Below, in pieces: positions 1 to 15,000 of a stretch of DNA of 64,000 nt. Where the stretch lies: positions 1,150,023 through 1,214,022 of the forward strand of contig JABACO010000012.1 in assembly GCA_013339895.1 (NCBI GenBank), in the 5' to 3' direction. Every line of letters begins with the position of its first letter. The first letter of the stretch is position 1. The position numbers and the translations under genes were made by a program. This DNA comes from Ephydatia muelleri. Taxonomy: Eukaryota > Porifera > Demospongiae > Spongillida > Spongillidae. Below the pieces are notes generated by a model. That model saw only the letters and a list, made by a program, of their open reading frames with translations. It was not told the DNA's origin and did not search any database.

Positions 1-3000
1 TCCAGAGTTCATATCCAGATCAAACTGAAGCAATACAGGACTAGTAACATCTGCCTGATAACTAGAAGCTTCAAGAGCATAACCTGGACTGATGGAAGTC
101 ACATTATTTTTGTACATGTCAGTAACAGCACTGGAAGTAAGGGAGAGGAAAGTTGTGTTAAGGTCTGTTGCCAAATGTGTGAGAGTCTTGATGACATTGA
201 GGTCATAGGAGCTGAAGTAGATGGTAATTTGGGGAGAATTGAAGGTAGATAATGGTTGAAGACTGGGTGGAAGTAAAACAGTAGATGTTATGTTGATTAG
301 TGTTGAGTTGGTGCCATTGGAAACTTTGGTGAAATTGACTGCAACACCTAACAGCTGAGATGGCTGATATAGGCTGCTATTGGTCAGAGTGTAACTCTGG
401 GTTCCATTGCTTGCCATGTTTGTCAGTGTAAACTCAGCCACAGAGAGTGTTGTGGCATCTACTGTTTCAGAGAAACTGAGGGTGAGGGTCCCCTTGTTTA
501 GAGATATGGAATAATCCAACAACTCTGGAGGTGTTAAATCTCCAGTGTACATGGATGGCTGCTTGGCATTGACCCCATTCAAGAGAGGTAAGACTGACTG
601 AAAGCTGTTACTGACAAGAGCACTACTTGGGAACACTAGCCATGTTGTGGAAAGACCTGTGGCAACCCTCTTCCGCTTCAGCTCATTCAGATCATTCAAG
701 GAAATAGTGATGTTGACAATCCTGCTATCCAGCATCTTTATAAGGTCAGATGTGACTGCTTGTGTCATGCTTGTGAAGGTCTGGAATTGATTGGTGTATT
801 GATAGGATATATTGCTGCTCACCTGCAATGTGAATGTAGTTATGTTGAATGAAGACACACTAACAGTCTCTGAAAATGTGAAAACCATGATTCCACTGTT
901 CATGTCAATTGTGTAGCTAACAAGGTATGGATGTGTTGTATCATTTACATAGAGGGATGCTTGAAGACCTGTGATTGATGCAGATGGATTACCTGCCATG
1001 TCTTTGATTGCACCTGCATCTAAGTTGATAAATGCCGTCTGCAATGAGACATATAGCTGCTTTAAGGCTTTAATAGCATTAAGGTCATCAAATGAAATGT
1101 TTATCTGCACAACTCTGCCATTTGGACTAGGCGTAATGCTTCCCATTGTAAGAGTGTACATCTGAGTTGAATTATATGTCCCATTCTGTAGGGTTATCCT
1201 TGCTGATATAAGATCTTGAGTACGTACTGGCTCATCAAAGTTGAGAACAAGGATGCCACTTGTTACATTTACAGTAAATGAGAGGAGATGTGGAGGAACG
1301 TTCTCAATTGGGCTGGAGAGCGCCCTTATGGTAGTAACATTAACTGGATTTCTGAGGGTCCAGTCATACACAGCGCCTTTGTCAAGATGCAGCCAAGTAT
1401 TATTCACAGACCTCCAAAGAATATCAACGAGCTTAATTCTATCAACATCAAGTTGCACCATTGAGAGGATGACCATATTGGTGTATGGCAGATTGAAAGA
1501 GCCATTAGTTAGTGTTAGGTTCAAAGTCCCAAATACATCAGAGTAAGCATGGAACTTAGTATAATCCAATGTTTGTGCAGCTACTGTCCTGTCAAAAGAA
1601 AGATTTAGTGTCCAGTTATCCAAGTTCACCGTAAAGCTAAGAAGAATGGGACTGGTGATATCATAGATGTATGCAGCTGCCTGCTGGGCATTCCCATTAG
1701 CTATCACTGTAAGTCTGTTTCCATTCATATCCATTACAGTCAAGCTAGTCGCAGTGAGGTAGGAGTCATTTATGCTGGTGTAAAGGTGTGTGATGGCAGT
1801 TAGCATGTTATAATCCAATGTGCTCATAGTAATTGCCACAATGGGGTCATTTACAGCAGTGTGGATTGATGATAGGCTAAGTCTGAGGTTGGGAACTGAA
1901 GCTGTAATTGCATTCTGTAGCGTAATCTCACTTAGAGCAATGGAACTAACATTAACAGTTTCTGAGAAAGACAAAAGAAGAACACCCACATTCATATCGA
2001 CCAGGAATTGTACAAGATAGGGTGGAGTCACATCTGGTGAAAATGCCAAGGCTGCAAATGGTTGGTAAACTGCCAACACTTTGTTTGAACTCATGTCAGT
2101 AAGAGTCAGGTTAGTCAGAAGAAGGAACATGTTATTGAGATTTGTTGCAAGGGCAGCCAACTTCTTCAGTTCATTGGAATCAAAAAGACTAAGCTGAATT
2201 GGCACAACTGGGTCATTGGGGCTGCTAAGCACAATAGAACTGTTTGTAAGAGTGTACGTGGTTGATGATGGTTGTAAGATGGGGCTGCTTACAAGGGTGA
2301 TCTGTGCAACATTTAGAGAGGAGACATTCATTGTTTCTGAAAATGTCATCCAAAGTATGTTTGCATTCATGTCCAGTGTGTATGCCACAAGAGATGGTCT
2401 GGTGGTATCCTTCACATAAGTAGAGCACTGAAGTGCAGCTATGGTACTGAGTGGGACTATGGCATTTGCATTCATATCTTTGATGGTAGAGGAAATAAGC
2501 GAAATAAATGTGCTGTTAATATTTGTAGCGAGACCAAGTATTCTTTTGATGTTGTTCAGGTCAGTTACAGGAATTTGAAGAGAAACAATTGGATTGTTTG
2601 GACTTGTAGTAAAGCCAGACATCAGTTGGTAAGAGATGTTGGCAGACACACCCATAGACTGGAGAGTGAGGCTTGTTGGGTTGAGGGTGGATACACGCAC
2701 GGTTTCAGAGAAGGTAAGTAGCAAGACTCCTGTATTCATGTCCAAGGAAAAGGCGACAAGTTTGGGCTTCACATTGTCAGGGAAGAAGACACTGGTCTGC
2801 ATGCCTGAGCCATTGATTGGCACAACGAGATTGCCTGCCATATCCGAAATAAAGTATTGTGTGATGGCAATGAAACTGCTGGACATGGAGATTGCTAGAT
2901 TTTCATCTTCCTTGATCAAATTGAGATCCACAGTTGTTAGACTTAGGGCAACGTGAGTTGAATTGAAAGAGTTAACAAGTAGACCTCCGGTGAGCATATA

Positions 3001-6000
3001 GAAGCTTCCATTCATGCCAAGCAATGTCAGCTGTGTGGAATCAAGTGTATTGATGTTTACAGTCTCATCAAATGTGAGTACCAGTTGCTCACTTGTTAGG
3101 TTTAGAAGAAAAGAATTTAAAATGGGAGATGTCGTGTCAGGTGTAAATGTTGCAACTTGTTTTGCACTAAACGGGTAAATTGGAACAATGTAGTTTCCAT
3201 TCATATCCTGAATGGTTAGGTTAGTCAATGAGATATATGTGTTGTTTTTGCTAGTGGCCATGTTGGGGTATGTCTTTATATAGTTAGTGTCTATTGGCTG
3301 CAGTTGTATCATCACAGTTGGATTGTCACTATTTGTTAAGATATTTCCAGACAAAAGAGTTCTATATGTTGTTGATCCATCCAATGGCAATGAACGATTT
3401 TGTTGAAGTGTTATCTGTGACACAGTGAGACTAGTGATCTGAACAGTCTCATTGAAGGTGAGCAAAAGAAGATTGCTGTTCATATCAAGAGTAAAAGATA
3501 CCAATATTGGTGATCGTGTGTCTGGTTGGTAGAGTTTAACTTGAACTGGTTGGATGAAATTCAGTGTATTGCCATACATGTCCAAGATGGCTGTTGGTGT
3601 AAGGTCTAGATAAGTAGAAGTATTGCTTGTAGCAATAGATCTGTTCTTTTTAAGATTATTTACATCAGTGACGTCAAGTTGAATTACAACAATATAGTCA
3701 TTCATTGAAGGAGATGATCCCCCTGTCAGACTGTATATGTCATTTGGCATGTAGCCAATGATTGAAAACTGGTCGAACATGAGAGTTGATACATCCACAG
3801 TCTCAGTGAAGGTAAGCACAATTTGTTCTGTATTGTAATCAAAGTTGAAAGACACCAGTTGTGGTTCAGTAGTATCCAAGGTGATATTTGTTACACTTAT
3901 TGCATTGCTTCGTTGTATTGGTGTGACCTGGTTTTGGTTCATATCCTGAATTGTACTAGAAGTGATGGATAAGTAAGTGTCTGAAGTGCCAACTGTAGCA
4001 TTAGTAGCAAGGCCTCGAAGTTTCTTAATTTGGTTGAGGTCATAAAAAGACATGTTAATGACAATTGTTGTGGAATCAAGAAGTGAAAAGCTTCCGCCAA
4101 TGAGGGTGTAATTTAGACCACCTGAATTATTTTGAGTGTTCTGTAAAGTGATTTGTGTAGTGGAGAGTGAGCTGGCTCTTACAGTTTCATCAAATATAAG
4201 AGTGAGCGTTCCAGCATTCATGTCAAGGTTGAAGGCAATAAGCATTGGCTTGGTTTTGTCCTGAATAAAATATGATGCTTGAAGGGCATTACTTGATGGA
4301 ATGGGAACCAACAAGTTGCCCTGGTCATCTTTAACCCCTATGGCAGTCACTGATAGCCAGGTGTCAGTAACAGATGTTGCAAGAGTTGTGATTCGCTTCA
4401 ATTCGTTCAACTCCACTGTTGTGAGATTAAGAACAAGAGAATACTGGTATGGCAAATTGACTTGAAAATTTGTCAAGATGAGAAAACTGCTTGTAAGAAC
4501 TGAGCTATTTTGAATTGTGAATGCCGATCTATTCAGGAAACCACCTGCTACTGTTTCAGAAAAGTTGAGAACCAAGAACCCTTTATTCATATCTATTCCA
4601 AATGATTGGAGTATAGGTGGGGTAGAGTCAGGAATGTACACACTCACAGGTATGCCAGTTGTGAAATTTACCAATACTGGATTGTGGTTCATATCAAACA
4701 CAAGATTCTGTGTGATTTCCAGGAATGTCTGTACTTTGTTAATGGCTAATGGGTACAAAACCTTTATTTGATTCAGATCACCCAAACTAAGCATAATAAC
4801 AACGGTTGGACCATTGGGGCTAGAAGAATAACTTGATGTGGTGAGGTGGAATGTGCTTGAGCTGTTTACTTCCTCTGAAAGCAAACTGATCTGTGTAACA
4901 TTTAGTAAACTTACATTTACCGACTCCGAGAAGTGGAGTGTCAGAAGAGCTGGACTATTCATGTCAAGATCGAAGGACAGCAGCTGAGGTGGGACAAAGT
5001 CTGAAGTAAAACTGGACACCTGGAGTCGTTGAATTGGATTATTCCAATTGTGGCTCATGTCCTGTATCATGGTAGGTGTAATAGTCAAAAATGTGCTGTT
5101 CTTGTTTACTGCAAGTCCCATTAGTACCTTGATCATGTTGAGATCATTATTATTCAGCACAACCATGACAACTGTACCATCTTGCGATAGCACAATCCCA
5201 GGGTAGGATAACGTGTAACTTGGATTGTATCCAAAATTATGAAGTGCGATTTGTGTGATATCAAATGTGGAGACCCGTACAGTCTCATCAAAGTACAAAG
5301 TCATGATGGAAGTGTTTAGATTGAGATCAAACCTGATCAAGCTTGGTGAACTTGTATCTGGAATAAATGATGTAACGGGAATGGCTTGATAGTCCATAAT
5401 AGGGTAAGCTGGATTCCTATTCATATCTAATACAACATTGGAGGTCAGAGAAAGATAAGTGTCTGATATATTTGTAGCCAGTCCATCAAGACGTTTTATT
5501 TCGTTCAGGTCCACTACAAGCAACGTAATACTGGAGGTTGTTGCATATCCTTTTGATGTAGATAAAGCACCTGACAGTTTACGTCGGTAGACAGTGGTGT
5601 TGGATGGCACACCGAGAAGTGTGAGTGCAGTGGCATCCACTGTGGTTGTATTGACCGTCTCAATATATGTCATGGTTATCACACCTGTGTTCATATCTAA
5701 ATTGAAACTGAGCAACATAGGGCTCACCAGGTCTGGGTAAAATACACCAGCCATCACTATCCGTGGAACAACGGTTGTGCCTACCATGTTGGTTATAGTA
5801 CTTGCAACAATGGAGACAAAGGTGTTGTTTATGCTAGTTGCTAACGTAGGTAAGGTCTTGATGGCATTGAGGTCCATGGTCCCAAGTGCTATAGTAATGA
5901 CAGTAGAGTCCTGCCCAGTAGGATCACCTCCGAGAATTCCAGAATCTGATGTGAGTTGGAATGTTGTTGTTTTGGAGCTAACTGTATAATTATTGGCAAG

Positions 6001-9000
6001 TTTCAATGTTGTCACGTCCAGAGAGGTTGCATCCATGGTCTCAGAAAATGTTAAAACAAGAGTTCCAATGGTAAGATTTAAAGTGAAAGACACCAAAGTG
6101 GGCTTTGTAACCTCAATAATGACTCTGGTGGCCTCTATGGTAGAATTTGATGGTACTTCAACCACTGGGTTTCCACTCACATCATATATTGCACCTGTTT
6201 GTACAGCCATCCATGTGGCAGTCTGATCATTAGTGACACTGCGAAGTTTCTTTAGTTCATTAAGGTCAGTACTGGAAAGGTTGACGAGCTGGAATTTGCT
6301 GTCAGTAGACACATCTTTTGATGTTGTGGTTAGTGTGAAGAAAGTATTTGAGTCAATCATACGCTGCTGGGCACTCTGTAAAGTGAACCCTGTGGCATTA
6401 AATGTCTGTGCGCTGACTGTCTCCGAGAATGTCAGTGATATTACACCTGTGTTCATATCAAGTGAGAACTGCAAAAGCATGGGAGGTGTCATGTCAGGGG
6501 TATATACAGAGACAGGGATGGCAGTTTTTCCATTCTCCCTTGGTATTACAGGCTCTTTGGCTTGATCCAAGATGCCACCAGTGCCAATGGTAAGCCATGT
6601 AGTCGCATTAGAAATTGCAATCTTCCGTATCTTGAGGACATCAGTATCAGAGGTGATGAGGTTTACTAATACAACAACATCATTTGAAGCAGAGGGAAAG
6701 GCTGTTCCACCTGTCAACCTATAGCTCTGCAATGGGCTACTGACATTAAAACTGGACTGCAGACTAATTGATGAAATATTCAGACTGCTGTAATGCATTG
6801 TTTCTGAGAAGTACAATGTCAAAACTTGGCTGTTCATGTCCAGGTCAAATGACAAAAGGGCAGGATCTGTTGTGTCCCCAATATATGCTACACTAGGAAT
6901 AGCCTGACTAATATTCAACCCTACAATGGGGTTTCCATTCATATCCAGAACTGCACCTGTAGAAAAACTCAGGAAACTCGATGCCAGGCTGACAAAAAGG
7001 GTGGTGATTTCTTTGACCTTGTTTAAGTCAGAAGGCAGAATATGTATTGTGACCACATTGCCATTTGAACTTGTTGTATAGCCTCCAGTCAAAGTGAACT
7101 GTGAGGCAGATGGACTATTACCTGATTGAAGTGTAAAAGCAGTGAAATTCAAACTGGAGGCATTCACTGGTTCATTGAAAACGAGTGTCAGTAGGCTCAA
7201 ATTCACATTGGCAATGAACTGAATTAAAATTGGAGGAGTGCTGTCAGGAGTGTAGTTTGATGCCTTCAAAAGTGTACCCACTACCAAATTTGCAGGATTT
7301 GCAGTGTCTATCAAAGAGCCATTCTGAATGCTCAAATATGTAGTGTCAACTGACATTGCTAGGCCACTAAGCAGTTTGATCGCAACTGTATCTGCAGAAA
7401 CCAGACTAAATACAGGTGTATACGAATTCCCAGAGACTGGAATACCGCCAGTGAGGGTGTAGTTGATTGCCGCTGTGGTGTCAGGATCCGAGTACAGAAT
7501 AAAGTGTGTGTATTTGAATGAAGCAATGTCCACTGTCTCATCAAAGGTTAGATACAGGTTTGCAGAATTCATGTCAAGGCTGAAATACAGTGGGTGAGGT
7601 GGGGTAGTGTCTGCAACATAACCAGAGGCCTTAATGGCAGTGTTAGTTTGCACAATCTTATTTCCATTCATGTCAAGAACTGCAGATGAGGTCAATGTAA
7701 GATATGTTGTTGAGGCATTCTTCGCCAACTGATACTTTTGTTTAATTGCATTGAGGTCCGAGGTGCTGATGTTTATAACCACTACATAGCCATCAGCAGA
7801 GGCCACAGCACTTGTTCCTGTCAGGGTAAAAATGCTTACACTCCCAGTCTGCGCATTCTGAAGAGATAATTGAGTAATTTGCAGTGTAGCTGCAGCCACT
7901 GTTTCGTTGAATGTTAACACCAGCCCACCTGTATTCATGTCCAGAGAGTAGCTCAGCAGCATTACTGGGGAACTGTCGGGTGTGAAGTTGCTTACCTGTT
8001 GCCCACTAACAGGTATCACAGGATTGCCATACATATCACGTACGGTCTGATTGGTGAAAGAGAGGTATGTGTCACTTTGGTTGGTACAAAGATCTCTGAA
8101 AAGCTTGATGTCATTGGCATCAGCAAAGCCCAGATTGACTGTTATCACAGTTGAATTCATCTGTGATGAAGTGGTCTGGGGACCTAGAGGTGAGGTTCTG
8201 TTTGTTAATGCAACACCTGCTGTGGCATTCAGTGCTGCGTTCATCAATACCAGTTGAGTTAAGTCAAAGCTGTTGGCATTGACAGTCTCAGAAAATGTTA
8301 AAGACATAACAAGAGCATTCATGTCTAAAGTGAATGACACCAAGGTTGGCGGTGTTGTATCAGGAGTGAAGTATCTGACCTGCATTCCATTTCCATCAGT
8401 GATACTTAGGACTGGGACACCTGGACCAAGCGTAAGATAAGTTCTAGTTCCCCCAAAGTTCTTCATCAGCAAGGCCTGGATTGTAATAAATGTGTTATTG
8501 CGACTTGAGGCAAAGCCATAAGTGGACAGGAACTTTATTTGATTGAGGTCAGATGTAGAGAGCTTGGTGATAACAGTATAATCAGGAGAAGATAGTACTT
8601 CAGCACTTGTGAGGGTGAAATAAGCTACAGGGGAAACCTTAGTGGTGTTTGCTTTTTGAAGAGTAGCTTGGTTGGCAATGAAGGTGGCGATATTCATTAC
8701 ATCACTGAAGACAAAAGTAAGCAAACCTGTGTTCATGTCAAGGTCAAAGTTCAAGAGGAGTGGTGATGTGGTGTCATAGATGATGGACTGAACCTGCGCT
8801 GACATATTGGATGATACCTCTACAAGAGGATTTCCTCTTACGTCACTAATGGCTGTGGGCAGTATTGAAAGGTAGGTGCTGTCAAGAGCAGAGCCAATGC
8901 GAGGATTTAATAGAAGTGTCTTGTAGGTTTGTGGGCTCAGATTAACATATACTTGGGTCTTTTGATTGGTAACTGGACTGTTATATGTGAATGTATCTTG

Positions 9001-12000
9001 TGAGAGATCAAAGTCGTACTCTGCCCCCAACCCTATACTGGGAAACCTATGGAGGCTCATGTATGAGCTATTTGCAGTTGAAATTATCATGCCTTCACTA
9101 AACTGCAAGAGAAGACGCCGTCCAGGAAAGTCAAGTTGCAGGAAGGAAACAAGGGAAGGTTGCACTAAATCAGGGAAATAAGTGGTCACTTGAATCGGAG
9201 CCAGCAGTGGAACAACTGAGTTTGCAGACGTGTCATACACCAGAAGGTTTGTGTATGTAAGGTATGTGTTGTTGGCAGATGTAGCAAGAGTGAAGAATGA
9301 AAGAATCTGTAGTATGTCCACTGTGGTGAGCTGCAGAGTGATTGCAGTACCATCAGCCAATGATGATATTCCACCAGTCAGTGTGTACTGAGTGGTAACA
9401 GTGGGCGTACTGCCATTGTTGACCAGTGTAATTGCACTAGGCTTGAAGGTTGTTGCAGAAACTGTTTCACTAAAAGTGAGGACCATTAATCCACTACTCA
9501 TGTTAAATGAATATCCAAGCAGGGAAGGACCAAGCATATCTGCAAAATATGCATCGACAATGATATATGAGACATTTAGTAGAGGATTGCCTGCTATGTC
9601 CATTATGGTCTTTGGAGAAGCATCATAATATGATGAGGATCTTCCATCATAAAGTGGGCGGATCAACCTCAAGTATTCTAGATCAGTTGTAGCAAAATAA
9701 AACTGAACACTGAGACCATTATCAACTGTAATCCTGTTGCCCCCAGTGACTGGGTAACTTACTGTTGAAGATATAATGCTTGCATCATGCAATGTTAGTG
9801 CCAAAGGATTGAAAGTGCTAACATTTACTGTTTCAGAGAACGAAATGGTCACAAGGCCAAACGTCATGTTGACAGCAAAGTATGTGATGCGAGGTGGAGT
9901 TGCGTCACGGATGAAGATACTAGCCTGTGTTGCATTGTTCAGACCTGATGGCACCACTGCATTTCCACTCATGTCAAGAACAGTTGTGTTGGTGTAGGCA
10001 AGGTAGCAGTTCGCCTGAGAGCGACACAGATTAAGATATTTCAACAAGTTCAGGTTACTAGTGCTCAGCATGTAGGACAAAACGGTGCCATCTTTGGTTA
10101 GAAGCACACCAGCTGATGGAGTAAGATTAGCATTGATAGTGTACAGATAGTCAAGAAACGTTATGCCGCTAGCTTTGAGGGAAGAACTGTTCACAGTCTT
10201 GTCAAAGGTAATGTTTATTGTGCCTGTGTTCATGTCCAGTAAAAAGGAAATCAGGTGGGGAGGTGTTGTGTCTCGCGTAAATGCCTGAGCCTTTGTGCCA
10301 TTTGTAGATAGAATGGGAACTAGAGGATTTCCAGCCATGTCAGATATTGTGAACTTCGAGGCAGAAATGTATGTTGTGCTCAGTGAAGTAGAAATAAGTG
10401 TACGCCTTCTGAGTTCATTGAGATCAGGCAACGACAGGAGTACCACAATGACAGGGTTATTAAAACTGGAAGACACCCCACCAGTGAGTGTATAGATGTC
10501 TGACAAGGAGGCATTGGAGGAACCCTGAAGAGAAAGACCTTGACAGTTCAGACTGCTGCGATTAACAGTCTCCGAAAAAGTGAGAAATAGTACACCAGAG
10601 TTCATGTCTATCGCAAAGCTCTGCAGAGTTGGTCTGATTGTATCCGGTGTGTACAATCGAACTTTTAGTGCCAATGTAGGGATAAATATTGGTGTTAAAG
10701 CAAGGCCAGAGGTATCATGTGCTGCATACATGGTTATGAATAGATATGTGTTGTCTGATGAAGTGGCCACTGTTGGCAAACTCTTAAGAATGTTTAAATC
10801 CTTTTGAGTCATATGGAGTACTACAACGGGTGGGTGGCTTGGAAAGAAGTTGGATCCATATAGACTTCCCAACGCTCCACTAAGAATATATGCCTGTATT
10901 ACACCACTAAATGTGTTTGGATTAGTTTCACTGAGGTTAGATCCATTGATGCTTGTCGAACCGGAGATAACATCGATTACAAATGTTGATCCAAGTAGGG
11001 TGATCTGTGGGGCAAGTTCAGTGGCCTGGGTAAGGACTACTTCAGAAAATGTGAGGCGAATCTCTTCTGCAGTGAGGTCTAGGTCATATGACACCAGATA
11101 AGGATTGGTTGTATCACTCGTGATGTACAAAGGAGCACCGAGTGTCTGTGCTAAATTGTAGTTGTGGGCCATGTCTTGAACAGAGTTGGCAGACAAGTTC
11201 AGACTGCAGTATGATTGTGATGTGCTTGAGAAGCACAATGAAGAATACTTCATAACATCAAAGTCGTAATCATCTAAATTCATCACTACAACTGTGCTAT
11301 AGAAATCCACAACCAGACCTCCAGTCAACGTATAGGACAAGCTTCGGTTACTGAAGGTGATGCCTGTCGTATGAATGGTGCTAGCATTCATTGTTTCATC
11401 AAAAGTCAAGCTGAGGTACCCAGTGTTCATGTCAAGAGAGAATGACAGCAGGGTTGGTGGAGTTGTGTCTGCCACAACAGCTGTTGCCTGAAGAGCAGCA
11501 CCATTGGGAAGAGGCAAAAGGAAGTTCATCTGCATGTCATAAATAGTGCTACTGCGAACGCTGATGAAGGTGTTGAAGATGGATGTACCTAAGTTGGGAC
11601 GCTGCTTAATTTCATTCAGATCCATAGAGTTAAGTGTAATCGCCATCATGGGTCCATCTGCTGCCGTTACAGACACTGGGGTTGAGGCAACAGTGTAGAT
11701 GTTACTGGTGCCCAGGGTTGAAGCTGCACTCTGCAGGGTTATTGTAGTAGCGTTCAGTGACATAGCCATCACTGTTTCAGAAAAGTTCAGCAGCAGTGTA
11801 CCAGTGTTGAGATTCAGGGTGAATGCTTGCAGCTGGGGTCTTGTTGTGTCGATGGTGTAATTGGCAACAACTTGTGCATTAATACCATTTACTAGAGGCA
11901 CAATGCTGTTCTCATTGTTATCTATTATGCCAGTTCCATCAATGCATAGCCACGTTTTTAGGGTGGAGGTTGCTATCTTTTGAACTTTTATGGAATTAAG

Positions 12001-15000
12001 GTCAGCTAGCGTGATTAGAAATGTCACCACAGTGCTATAGTTGTGAGAGACAAGCATCCCACCAGTAAGTCTGTACTGCATAAGTGCATTTGCCAATGAG
12101 TCTGATTGCAGTACAAAAGCAGTGAAGTTAATACTGGAGGCATTCACAGTTTCCCAGAAGGTGAGCTGAATTGTGCCTGTATTCATATCAAGAGAGTACT
12201 GAGTAAGGTATGGTTGGTTCATGTTCAACACAATCATATCAGCACGTTTTCCCTGTGAAGCTAAGATGGCCACTAAGGGATTACCCCTCATGTCACTAAC
12301 AAGCCCATTAGTCACAGCAATGTAGCTGGTGTTTAACGAAACCAAAAGATTCGGTCTTGCTTTTATGCTATTGAGATCATCATTGCTTATAGCAATGTGC
12401 ATAGTTAAGCCATCTAATGTGGTGGTCAGTACACTTGACGTAAGCCTGTAGAACAGATTCGGATCTGGGGACCGCACGGGTGAGGACTGGAAGGTAATCT
12501 GTGTGGTGCTAAGTGTTAAGTGATCAACAGGTTCATTGAAGTTCAAAATAAGTTCACTGGTGTTGAGATTGATAAACCAGCTTGTAAGAACTGGCATGGT
12601 TGTGTCACGAGTGAAATTGCTTGCTTTTAGAAGCACAACTGTGTTTGATGGATTTGGCATAAGGGCCATGTCACGCACTGCTCCCATTACAAGACCCACG
12701 TATGTATCATTTATACTAGTAGTTATGTGTCGGTTTAGCTTCACTTGGTTGATGTCACTGAAGGAGAGTTGGAAGAGTACAACTGGGCCATTCATAGTGC
12801 TGTTCACTACTCCCATCAAAGGAATAACATAATCACTTTGCAGGAGATTTTGAATAATGATCCGACTGGCCATCAAAGTTGACACATTAACAGTCTCATC
12901 GAAGGTAAGGGCTAGGAGTCCATTGTTCAAATCAAACTGGAATGCAAGAAGGTTGGGGTTGGTAGTATCAGCTGTGTACTGTGACACCATTATTGCACTG
13001 TTATTTTGGATAGGGAGCACATTCAAGCCAACCATGTCTCTCACCAAATTGGACGTAATTGATAGGTACGTGGTGTACTCGGAACTGGCCAATGGGAAGT
13101 TGCTCTTAATGGTGTTCATATCCAAGGTTCCCAAAAGGAGCATTACAACTGGTCCATTTGGACTATTTGTTACTGTCCCCTGAGGATATGGCGGTTGATT
13201 TGCCATGAGCTGATATGAGCTGACTGTTAAGTTGGATGCTACCTGCAGTGTGATTTGTGACACACTGAAAGAAGATACATTGACACTTTCCGAGAAGTAG
13301 AGGGTCAAAGTGGCGTTGTTAACATTTATGTCAAAAGCCACAAGACGTGGTGAAGTGAAATCCTTGGTGTATGCTGAAACCCGAAGTGGGAGGTTCGAAG
13401 TGTTTAGAAGATTGTTGCTCATGTCTGTAACTGTGTTTGCCTGTAGGAGTATATATGTGTTATTTACAGAGGTAACCAAGGGAGGGAGTATCTTTAAAGC
13501 ATTAAGGTCAACTGTAGAGAGATTTAGCGTGATGATGATGGAGTCATTTGGGGACAGAGCAGCACCTTGCAGTGGAGGCTGTGATTGAAGAGTGTAGTTG
13601 ATACCATTCAAGTTAGTAAGAGTAACAGTTGTGGCATTGAAAGAGCTAATTGGTACAGTCTCATCAAACGTCAGGATTAAAACTCCTGTGTTTTCATCAA
13701 AAGCAAAGCTCAGAAGAACAGGACTAGTTGTATCAGGTGTCCAATGGGACACAGGTGTTGCATTCTGCTGAAGAATTGGAACAATTGGGTTCTGGAACGT
13801 ATCATTAGCTGCTAGTGCTGTTATTGACAAAAAGGTGGATACATTGGATACTGCTAACCACTTGAGCTGCTTAATCTTGTTGAGGTCTGCATCCGACAGA
13901 ACAGTTGTGACTTCTGGAGGATACCCAGGTCCAAGAGGAAGGAGGGATGGGCCACTGATGGACTGGGCACCAGTTAAAGTAAAAGATACTAGTGATACGT
14001 TAGATAAAAGACTATTCTGGAGAGTGTATGCTGATGGGAGAATGCTATCCACTACCTCAGAGAATCTCAAATGAAGTGTTCCACGATTGAGATCAAAATC
14101 AAAACTCAGTAATTGTGGGTTCGTTGTATCTGCAATGAATGCATTAGCTGGTCTCGTCGCATTCCTGCCCTGATAGAAAGGTGTAATGGTGTTCCCAGTC
14201 ATGTCTTTGACTGTGTTGTTCAGGTAAAGGTAAGCGCTATTTATATTTGAAGCAACATTCCTAAGGAACTTCAACTGATTGAGGTCTAGTGAACTTAGAT
14301 CAATCAGCACAACTGGACCATTAGGGGAGCTGCTGGTACTATTGATCAGGACATATGACAGTCCAAAGAATGAGGATGAATTGTAAAATATTACTCTGTT
14401 GGGTATCACAAGAGTAGCAGCATCGACTGATTCTGTGAACGTTAACACAATCTGTCCCATGTTCATGTCCAGAAGGTAGAATGAGATGTCTGGTGCGGTG
14501 GAGTCAGGTGTGAAGTTGGAAACGGCTAGACCTGACCCATTCACTAAAGGCACAACAGCATTACCAGACATATCACTCACGGTACCTGCAGTGATAAAAA
14601 TGAAAGTATTGTTACTGCCAGTGGCTAGCCGGTGCAAGATCTTGATTGCATTAAGATCGATAAGGGTTATATTGATCATCACTATAAAGTAGTCATTGAC
14701 CTGGACCATTCCTCCTGTGAGTGTGTATGACTGTACACTGCTGTACGGGGTTGCATTAGGTGATGCGTAATAGGCATACTGGGACAGCATCAATGTTGCT
14801 GGGTTCAAAGTGGAGACACGAACTGTTTCATTGAAATAAAGAGTGATGATCCCAACATTCATGTCCAGGTTGAAAGATCCCAGGCTAGGTGGGTTGGTAT
14901 CAACAGTAAGGTTCCTCACGTGGAGAGCAGAAGTGTTGGATATGGGAGCAACCATGTTACCCTGCATATCTGCAACAGTCGTGCCTGAAATTGAGATATA